Of a stretch of 64,000 bases of DNA, positions 56,401 to 64,000 are shown piece after piece. Both the position numbers and the translations under genes were made by a program. This DNA comes from Oxytricha trifallax (lineage: Eukaryota; Ciliophora; Spirotrichea; Sporadotrichida; Oxytrichidae): assembly GCA_000711775.1 (NCBI GenBank), contig ARYC01018606.1, positions 1 to 64,000 of the forward strand, read 5' to 3'. Positions within the stretch are counted from its first letter, which is position 1, and every line of letters begins with the position of its first letter. The notes under the pieces were generated by a model that did not search any database, was not told where the DNA came from, and saw nothing but the letters and a program-made list of their open reading frames with translations.

Positions 56401-59400
56401 GATGCTATGAATGACCCAGAGGTTTCGCTGTACCTGCCTACTAAGAAGCAGTTGTGAAATAAACTGCCTGAAAGAAACTATTTCTTTGGCATACTTGCAA
56501 CAATTAAAGGTGATTACTTGACAGAAATTATTCAAGAATCTCATAAGAAAAGGTACAGCATCTCTTCAGAAGATAAGGACAAACAAGGGATCAAGATAAG
56601 TGAGAGCCGGCTATCAGAGCTGCAGAAGCACCCTTATATTTCAAATAAGATTTATAGCTTAACTCTTTAGAAAAATCTGGTACTGGCATCTTCTTGATGA
56701 AGGAATAGAGCAAGCTTCACAGAGAGCGAAAGTCGCAGACAAAGTATGAAGTCAGCAAGAGACTTTATTCAAATATTCAGCCACCAGAGTCAATGAACAT
56801 AGATGCTGGAGCTGGCAGTAAGAGAAAAAACTTAGGTGGAGGGAAGCAAGAAGTAGAAGAAAAGAAAGAGAAGCCAGCTCCCTCTAAAGAATTTTAAATG
56901 TGACTTATATATTCATTAACTTAACTACAAAACTTATTTATATACATTCACTCTCCCTTCTTTAACACACTTTTAAGCCAACAAATTATCTACTCTCTTC
57001 GCTGAGCTTTTAATAAAGTCTACTGTTTCGATAGGTATGTCATGCATCAAGTGATATAGCAGCAGTTTCTTGTAATGACCTTTTAATATTCCAGTAGAAC
57101 TCATTCCATTAAACTATGGACTGTAAGGTACGTTGAACACTGGCGTTATTCTAAGTTGTTCATAACTCTTCCTTGTTTCTTTGGCATTATGAACAGAAAG
57201 ATTATCAACGAATAGTATAATCTCTTATTCAGGGTACTTCTCTCTCAGCTGTTCTAAGAACTTTATATACTACTCTGTCTTAATAGAGCGAGGATGAATA
57301 AGATAAGTTTCTAAACCAGTATCCTCGCTAATTCCTCCAAGAATAGCCATTGTTTATACCTTGACTTTCTAGTCATATACTTCTATGTTGCTATGCCTCT
57401 TATACCAAGACTTCTAGATGAAAGTGTTGAATGTAAACACAGCCTCGTCAGCATGAATAAACTTAATATTATTCTATTAGGCTCTCTGCATTTAATTATA
57501 AATATAATTTAAGTTGTTGTTGTAAAATGGCAGAGTGAAATCAATTACTCTCTTGATACGATTTACACCTTTGTAAGAGATACCGTTTCGTTTATAAATG
57601 TTTGCAACAGACTATGCAGAGATCTTCAACTCAGGGAACTGGCGATGAAACATAATAGCTCGTTAGTCGAGAGAGAAGTGAGCCCAATACTTCAAAGTTT
57701 TTTCATTAATAAGATAGTCAATATGCTTCTATAGAAACTTAGACTTCCTCTTAGGCTAAGAATTCAGCTATTATTGCTTTAATTACACAGCTTTCAAGCA
57801 GTGAGAACGAACAGTTGATGGACTACGCTTTAAGAGCAGTGCAATAGACTTATAGTTCAGTACTGGTTTGACTTATTCACTATACATATCACTTCCATAA
57901 CGCAGTTTAAATACTAAATCTATATACTGTTCATCATAAATAGACCCCAAAAGCTTGTTATTTTTGTCTCGCATTTAATTAATAACCCCAACCCCTAACA
58001 AATTCCCTACAAATCAAAGCACTTATAAACCTCATTAAGGGGTTTTGGGGTTTTGAATGCATCTATCGTAATCTGGCTCTCTGCTTTCGTCTTGGATAAG
58101 ACCGCTTCTGAATTGTCTGGTAATTTCAACAATCATTTCGTTGGCAGCTTGACCGACGGCTGACATGGTCAAAGCGGAGAAGGCGTATGGGAGCATAGCA
58201 CCAACCAAGAGTCCTGAGAACTCGAGTGGTTGAAGAATTATGAAAAATAAGTGAAAAACTTTAATTAAAATTAAAATTTATAATTTTAATAAGGAAAACT
58301 TAAGATGGCGTCCCTAAAGCAGCCAGTCATTCACTAAAATTTGCAAGTTCCAAAAAACATATCTAAAAGATTTTTATCTCATCAATACTTACCAGCTAGA
58401 GTGGCGACGTCAGTGGACCGAGACATCATGTGAAACAAGGAAAAAATGGGAACAGCAGAGTAAGTTTGGCCAGATAGAGCAAAGTATGAAGGATATTTGA
58501 AAGATGATGAAGCTGTTTCTTTATTCCATTTCTGTAATTGTTTATACTAATACTTATTATTTAAATTCATTTTCATATTACATTGAAGTCTTCCTCTTAT
58601 TTTTCATAAATGTTGACTTGTGTAAGCTTTGATCTGGTAACGAAAGCACCGAATAAGGCGAGGGCTACGAGGCAGGCAGATCCAATAGCGAATCCTTTAC
58701 CAATAGCAGCAGTAGTGTTTCCTGCAGCGTCGAGCTTGTCGGTTGCCTCTCTGACACTCTTGTGAAGGCCAGACATCTCAGCAATACCACCGGCGTTATC
58801 TGAAATTGGTCCATAACCATCGATAGCGAGGGCAATTGGAAGGCATCCAAGCATACCGAGGGCGGCAAGAGCAATACCGTACATTGAAGCGAATGTGAAT
58901 GAAATGTAGATGGTAGTAGCAATGCAGAGGATTGGAATAATGGTTGACATGTAACCGAGGGCGAGTCCGAGGATAATGTTTGGAGCAGCACCAATAACGC
59001 AAGCTTCAGCGAGTTCTTGAACTGGTGAGTAAGCATTTACATGTATTTCTTAGTTTAATACAATTTATTAGGAATTATTGACATAAATTAATGGATTGCT
59101 GGTGTAAATTTCGGTGATCCAACCAATGATGAATCCTGACCATAATCCTGAGGCAATTAAAACTCAGAAATCCCTTATTGAGATTTATAAGTGCTTTGAT
59201 TTGTAGGGAATTTGATGGGTGTTGGGTTATTTATTAAATGCTAGACAAATATAACAAACTTTTGGGATCTATTTGTGATAAAGAGTATAGATTTAATATT
59301 TAAACTGGGGGGGGGGAAGTTTCCTGCACCGGTTTATGATAAAAAAAAAATTTTAGGGAAGTTTCCTGCACTCTTTTAAATTTTTTTAATTAAATTAATC

Positions 59401-62400
59401 TTTATAAAAATTATCAACTAACTTCTGGACTAATTTCAACATTTAATTATACTTTAATTTTTTAATCAAAAGTCAATATCTCTCTTCAGATTCCAACAAC
59501 TCTGACATTTTTCATCTTATATTTATAGGTTCTGTTATTATAATTCCAAATATTTTATCCAATTTTTATTGAAATTTTGATTGAATTTTTCTTGTTCTTA
59601 CCATGCCTTTATAATGTTAGACGATATTTTCTTTAACTACTTAAATGATGAGCAATTTGCTCTAAATATTTCATGGGTAAAAAAATATTAATTTTTATTA
59701 ATTTATGTTAAATTTATTAAATTTAACATTAAAAAATTAAAGCGTGCAGGAAACTTCCTCGAGTGCAGGAAACTTCCCCCCCCCTTAAACTGCTTTATGG
59801 ATGTGTAATTAAAGCAATAATAGCTGAAATCTAAGCCTAAGAGGAAATCATAGTTTCTAGAGAAGCACATTGACTATCTTATTAATTAGAAAATACTGAA
59901 GTATTGGGCTCACTTCTGTCTCGATCAACAAGCTATTATGTTTCACCACTAATTCCCTGAGTTGAAGATCTCTGCATAATCTGTTGCAAACAATTATAAA
60001 TGAAACGGTATCTCTTACAAAGGTGTGAATCGTATCAAGAGAGTGATTGATTTCACTCTGCCATTTTACAACGATAACTTAAATTATATTTATAATTAAA
60101 TGCAGAGATCCTGATAGAATAAATTTAAGTTTATACTTGCTGACGAGGCAGTGTTTACATTCAACACTTTCATCTAGAAGTCGTGGTATAAGAAGCATAG
60201 TAATATAGAAATATATGACTAAAAAGTCAAGGTATAAACAATTGCTCTTGGAGGTATTAGCGAGGATGCTGGTTTAGAAACTTATGTTATTAATCCTCGC
60301 TCAATTAAGATAGAGCAGTATATTAAGTTCTTAGAGCAGCTGAGAGAGAAGTACCGTGAATAAGAGATTATACTGTTTGTTGATAATCTTTCTGTTCATA
60401 AGACTAAAGAAACAAGGAAGAGTTATGAACAACTTAGAATAACACCAGTGTTAAACGTACCTTACAGTCCATAGTTTAATGGAATTGAGTTCTACTGGGG
60501 TATATTAAAAGGTCATTACAATAAACTGGTGCTATACCGCTTGATTCATGACCTACCTATCGATAAAGTAGACTTTTTTTTAAAATTCAGCGAAGGGAGT
60601 AGAGAATAAAATAGCTTAAAAGTGTGCTAAAGAAGAGAAAGTGAATGTATATAAATAATTTTTGTAGTTAAGTTAATGAATAGATAAATCACATTTAAAA
60701 TTCTTTCGGAGGAGCTGGTTTCTCTTTCTCTTTCTTTTCTTCCTCTTGTTGCTTCTCCCATCCTAAGTTTCCACTTACTTCCAGGTCAGCATCAATGTTC
60801 ATTGACTCTGGCTGCTAAATATTTGAATAAAGTCTCTTGCTAGCTTCATACTTGGTCGAAGACTTTCGCTCTCTGTGAAGCTTGCTCTATTCCTACATCA
60901 AGAAGATGCCAGATCCAATTTTTTCTAAAGAATTAAGCTACAAATATTACTTTGAATATAAGGGTGCTTCTGCAGCTCTGATCTTGATGCCTTGTTTGCT
61001 CTTGTCATCTTTAGAAATGCTGTACGTTTTTTTTGAGATTTTTGAATAATTTTTTTAAAAATAATCATCTTTAATTGTTGCAAGTGTGTCAAAGAAGTAA
61101 TTTCTTTGAGGTTTTTTGTTAGAAAACTCCATTTTAGAAGTCAAGGACTGTGAAATTTCGGGTTAATTCATTGCTTAATCAAATTAATTAGTCACTAAGA
61201 TTTCTGGATAGTTTGAAATCTCTGCAAACTTTACATCTTAAGTTTTCAATGCTTTCTTCTCTTCGCAGAGTATCGCTCTTAGAAATGAAACTTAAGTGCT
61301 TTCTATCGTTGGCAGAAACAAACCAATTGCACAATGCAAATTAGCTAGCTTAGTATATTTACTTTGCAGAATGAGGTAAAGGTCAAAATCCTCCTTGCTA
61401 TTAATTTTTGAATAAATTTTAGTGCTTATACTCTTATCATTGTATCATTCATTGACTCCATCTTGTTTACAGATCTAAGAAGTCATATTCTAATTCAATT
61501 TTAAGGATTTAAATTATACACCTGTGTAAAACTTGCTATTAAATATGGGCATCCTATAGGAGGTCAACTTATTTTAAGGATAAAGAGAAGGTTATGACCT
61601 AAAGCAGTTCATATTTAATTATGTGGACCTCCTAAATCGATACGTGCTATAATCAACTTAATATTGGGAGTAAAAATGGTTCCTTTCTCAACCATATTTA
61701 GAGCAGGATCGTCTCTAATAAATAATTTACATCTCTAATACTATAAAAACTTCCCTTGAAATATTTATTATGCAAAGCTTTCCTATTAGCACTGAGCTAT
61801 AGAGGCAATTTATAATTTTAAATTAAAGTTTAAAGGTTAGTGCCTTAATTTATTTAGAAAAAACAGTAATTCTATCAAACTAAATGAGACTTACATTTTA
61901 CAGCAATAAAATATGTGATATCTGTGAGATGATTTCTCAAAAGAACTAATCGAGCTATCTCTTGAGCTTTTTTTATTCAAATCGAAATTAATAATAGAAA
62001 ATTAATTGCAAACAAGTGTGTTAAAGAGAGAGAGAAGATGAAAAGTTCGAAATAAATTTCTGGGAAGGCAGAGGAAATTGAAGCGTATTTTTGAGAGCTA
62101 TGTGACAGATTCAGATCATAAATTAAGCTTGCATAGACTAATGAAGGAGCATAGATAAACCAAGCTCATTGTTTACTTAAAGCACGATTAAATCGATGAA
62201 AAGTATGATTGCTTTGAGTGGCATAATCCATATTATACAAGAAAATTGAAGAAGCATCTATTTAAAAGCTCACATGAAATATATATAAATTGAAAAGCAT
62301 GAGTAAGTTGAGCTGAAACTTCTCAACAAAATAAAAGCGAGGTAATTTTCTAAGTTGACAGTCCCTGAATAAGTTAGAGAGTTATAGTATGTAAGGAAGG

Positions 62401-64000
62401 TACGCAACCACCTAACCTTTGTAATCACAAAAATCATGATCGAAATTCAATACAAAAAATAACAGTTCTTGCGTAGATAGATTATAATACTTCTCTTTAA
62501 AGTCTATCTAATTTTAGAAGACCCTTTGATAAGAAAGATATTAAAGATCATCAATATACTTACAAGTTTTATCCCTTCAACTATCTCTAAGTGATGAAAG
62601 AAATATGATGGAGTTTCTAATAAATATTAAATTTTCATTTAAGTAAAACTTAATAGTGTAGTTACTTAATCTAGCTAAATTCTGTTCTCCTTTTAAGGGA
62701 TCATGTTGCTTTCAAATTCCCACCCTTTTTGAAAAGACTCTCAGAGACATCATTACAGATTAAAGGTATCAAAAGTAGATTATTTAATAGCAAGTTAAAA
62801 TTAAATGGGAATAAAAGATGTTCAAAAGTTAAGCTTTTTACACAGAGATATGAAGACGGAAAGTAAAATGTTTAAACTTCTCGCTTGTAAGAGTGAGAAT
62901 TATTGACGTCAACAGAGAAATTAGGGAGGATAAATCAAGGGATAGAAAGTGTTATGGGAACTCCAGGCTATTATGATGATAACGAAGACTGAAAAGGTGG
63001 AAACTTTCAATGGAATATTTGGGCGATTGCTACACTTAATAGAGTGCGGTATGCCTAGCATCAATTACTACACAACGAAGTGTGATTAGGATTTGTGTTT
63101 AAAGTAAAAAATTAAGCAATTCATAGAAAAAACAAGAGTATCTCAGTCAATAAAATAGATGACAGAGTAATTAATAATCAAGCCAAACCCACGATTAAAC
63201 ATATCGATTGAATAGACCGAATCTTAGTTGAGTAAATTAAACTTCGGACCATTACCACACGATCCAAAAGTGTAATTTGAGTGATTAAATTAAATACACT
63301 TACTATAAATTTCACATTAAAATCCATTAATATCCCTATCCCTGAGCTAATTCCCATAAAATTAAAGCATTTATAGACCTCATTTATGAGTTTTGAAGTT
63401 TTGAATGCAGGCAAATGCTCTCCATGGAGTGCAGGTATACATAAAAAATATTAATCTTAAAATATAACACTAGTTTATAGTTTAGTAAATCATGGAAATA
63501 AAAATACATGAACAAAGGATTTAGAAAATATTATTTATCTTTTCCAGTTCCGTTGAAGTTTGGCAAATCGAAGGTGTCTGGAAGAACTTTCTTATAATAT
63601 AAAATATTTAAGACAGTAGAGGAGTGGGATAATGGCGACAGTCATGAGGATGGTTGAAATGATGAGTTGCCATTTAACAGTTGACTCGACGTTGTCCTTT
63701 CTGACAGTGGCGAAGTTGGTAGCGAAGAAGGTTGTAACGAAAGAGCAAAGTATACCAACAGCAGTGATCATGAGTGGGAAGTAGGTAGCATCGGGAGTCT
63801 GACTAAGTTTAACTGAGGTTGATCCGACGACGAGAGCTGCGCAGGTAGCTTCAGCGAGTGAACCGAACAAGTCAGCGCCCATACCAGCAATATCTCCAAC
63901 GTTGTCTCCAACATTCAATCTTATCAATATTGACTATAGTAAAGAAAAGAAGATAACTTAATTTATTGTCAGCAATTGTACCTGGGTTTCTTGGTGAGTC
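53410..64000 (-). CDS. Vacuolar H+-translocating inorganic pyrophosphatase, K+-dependent type (5' end outside window)
   Basis: Pumps H+ across vacuole/acidocalcisome membranes using PPi. Minus-strand MDSs in order: GTIADN (63975), [19 protein letters not shown] (63910), [16 protein letters not shown] (63560), WRAFAC (63410), [18 protein letters not shown] (59140), [20 protein letters not shown] through [18 protein letters not shown] and [16 protein letters not shown] (59025-58609), [20 protein letters not shown] to [12 protein letters not shown] (58235-58056), [20 protein letters not shown] to SNTGGAWD (53978-53797), [35 protein letters not shown] (53573-53499) and the C-terminus [15 protein letters not shown] ending at TGA 53412-53410. 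GNTTAA with Ala marks the K+-dependent class. Two TBEs and at least seven short IESs interrupt it. The MDSs are in linear order. Confidence 0.96.
53457..53503. other. IES in V-PPase, pointer GAGTG
   Basis: GAGTG at 53452-53456 and 53499-53503; removal gives [13 protein letters not shown] on the minus strand. Confidence 0.9.
53574..53650. other. IES in V-PPase, 10-bp pointer
   Basis: GTCACCAACA occurs at 53565-53574 and 53642-53651; joining gives [14 protein letters not shown], the conserved C-terminal stretch. The 77-bp interval is AT-rich. Confidence 0.92.
53767..53799. other. 33-bp IES in V-PPase, pointer TAT
   Basis: TAT at 53764-53766 and 53797-53799; removal gives [14 protein letters not shown]. 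Confidence 0.85.
54101..55548 (-). CDS. TBE-C 57 kDa-type zinc-finger/kinase ORF
   Basis: ATG at 55548 ([15 protein letters not shown]), with a [19 protein letters not shown] finger near 55250, a second C2H2 finger near 55165-55115, a kinase catalytic loop near 54545 ([10 protein letters not shown]), and TGA 54103-54101. It is shorter between fingers and kinase than TBE-B. Some frame slips are likely near 54570 and 54420. Confidence 0.85.
55735..55910. repeat. CTCCTAATTAAGTA array in TBE-C
   Basis: Four spaced copies of a CTCCTAATTAAGTA-type unit, with GTACGTACC-type sequence at both sides, between the divergent 57 kDa and 22 kDa ORFs. No coding potential. Confidence 0.8.
56115..56904 (+). 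CDS. TBE-C 22 kDa-type ORF
   Basis: ATG at 56115 ([20 protein letters not shown]) to TGA 56902-56904, ending [12 protein letters not shown]. It is homologous throughout to the TBE-B copy ([20 protein letters not shown]). Frame slips near 56295-56340 and 56640-56700 mean this copy is imperfect. Confidence 0.85.
56914..57974 (-). CDS. TBE-C transposase (42 kDa type), third catalytic residue lost
   Basis: ATG at 57974 ([20 protein letters not shown]) to TGA 56916-56914, open throughout in ciliate code. The first two catalytic Asp are in HADEAVF and LFVDNLSVH. Where TBE-B and TBE-D read NGIE(L/F)YWG, this copy reads NGMSSTG because a 1-base and a 2-base loss shift five codons, removing the catalytic Glu. 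It may be inactive in cut-and-paste although the frame is full length. Confidence 0.92.
58239..58608. other. 370-bp IES in V-PPase with coding-like minus-strand content
   Basis: AAT at 58236-58238 and 58609-58611; joining gives [15 protein letters not shown] on the minus strand. Within it, 58580-58385 is GC-richer with a minus-strand open frame of about 60 codons ([19 protein letters not shown], then [13 protein letters not shown]) ending at a GTAAGT donor-like site. It may be an MDS of another gene housed in this IES. Confidence 0.6.
59238..60679 (+). CDS. TBE-D transposase, disrupted
   Basis: ATG at 59238 ([13 protein letters not shown]), cut at 59307 by the G10/C9 element, with about 90 bp of the normal gene missing just after it. 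The core keeps [16 protein letters not shown] and [13 protein letters not shown], so the DDE triad is intact although the gene is not. A further frame slip lies near 60575-60600. Stop TGA at 60677-60679. Confidence 0.85.
59307..59784. mobile_element. Unclassified 478-bp element with G10/C9 ends
   Basis: Begins G10 and ends C9, flanked by TTAAACT (59300-59306, 59785-59791), a 7-bp duplication. Each end holds two copies of GGAAGTTTCCTGCAC (inverted at the other end). The interior is AT-rich and non-coding. It interrupts the TBE-D transposase, and the uninterrupted TTTAAACTGC is seen in TBE-C. Confidence 0.9.
60689..61461 (-). CDS. TBE-D 22 kDa-type ORF, decayed
   Basis: Homologous to the TBE-C copy from ATG 61461 ([10 protein letters not shown]) to TGA 60691-60689 ([12 protein letters not shown] region in another frame), with several indels, including extra A-rich sequence near 61030-61060 and 61100-61170. 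Not functional. Confidence 0.8.
61835..63165 (+). CDS. TBE-D 57 kDa-type ORF, decayed
   Basis: The region aligns with the 57 kDa ORFs (C2H2-like block near 62090-62160, [16 protein letters not shown] near 62215, [11 protein letters not shown] near 62960) but the start codon context is lost and the kinase catalytic loop is not recognisable; much of 62620-62950 is rearranged. A relic. Confidence 0.75.

Larger units (their letters stand above)
53982..58055. mobile_element. TBE transposon C, complete
   Basis: 4,074 bp. Ends CAAAACCCCAAAAGCCC and CTTAAGGGGTTTTGGGGTTTTG with AAT duplications (53979-53981, 58056-58058). The ~80-bp terminal repeats (GAGGTTTATAAGTGCTTTGA) match TBE-D but not TBE-A/B, so it is a second subfamily. 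It carries the same three genes. It lies between the V-PPase codons for DRC and AIST. Confidence 0.97.
59158..63403. mobile_element. TBE transposon D, decayed, opposite orientation
   Basis: 4,246 bp including a 478-bp insertion. AAT flanks both sides (59155-59157, 63404-63406). Telomere-like ends are degraded (AAAACTCAGAAATCCC, GAGTTTTGAAGTTTTG) but the following TTATAAGTGCTTTGATTTGT matches TBE-C. Gene order is the reverse of TBE-C. Many substitutions and indels in all three genes point to an older insertion than TBE-C. Confidence 0.94.

Noticed and set aside
53090-58370. Shared CAAAAAACATATCTA at 53094 and 58353 as evidence of a duplicated gene
   Set aside because: A 15-base match in AT-rich DNA is expected by chance in a window this size and the surrounding sequence does not align convincingly.

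Overview
The window looks like germline (micronuclear) DNA of a hypotrich ciliate of the Oxytricha/Stylonychia/Tetmemena group. Four things in the sequence support this. (1) Almost every gene reads well only if TAA and TAG are glutamine and TGA is the sole stop. (2) The genes are cut into macronuclear-destined segments (MDSs) by short AT-rich internal eliminated sequences (IESs) bounded by small direct repeats (pointers). (3) There are four telomere-bearing (TBE) transposons ending in C4A4C4/G4T4G4, flanked by 3-bp ATT/AAT duplications. (4) One gene is scrambled, with MDSs out of order. A standard-code translation breaks most of these genes into short false ORFs, so CDS spans given here are germline spans that include IESs; the proteins were read by eye and MDS edges are approximate unless a pointer is named.

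Layout. 1-1598 is the right part of a TBE inserted in gene A, an extracellular-looking minus-strand gene to about 6060. Gene B follows (6288-7260, minus). 8012-12797 is a scrambled P4-ATPase (lipid flippase). 13047-19413 holds two minus-strand coiled-coil/Gln-rich genes. 19660-27170 is a large cysteine-rich multi-pass surface protein with an incomplete paralogue at 29160-30650. 31354-33859 is a low-complexity coiled-coil gene. 33872-38345 is a cyclic-nucleotide-gated channel with two cNMP-binding domains, split by a 980-bp near-perfect palindrome. Then come a small N-myristoylation-type protein (38567), a short coiled-coil gene (39469), a Rab GTPase (39810-40772) and a thioredoxin-fold protein (41633-44067) cut by a GC-rich 660-bp IES.

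44231-51962 carries two tandem paralogous multi-pass membrane proteins; the first is split by a complete TBE (44366-48930). A tRNA-Asn(GTT) lies at 52258-52329. 53410 to the window end is a K+-dependent-type vacuolar H+-pyrophosphatase on the minus strand, interrupted by two more TBEs (53982-58055 and 59158-63403) and many short IESs.

Mobile DNA is nested: a 414-bp TA-flanked MITE sits in one TBE transposase, and a 478-bp element with G10/C9 ends sits in another. TBEs carry three genes: a zinc-finger/kinase protein (57 kDa ORF), a 22 kDa ORF and a DDE transposase (42 kDa ORF). All TBEs and MITEs here lie inside or beside host genes, so expression depends on DNA elimination during macronuclear development.
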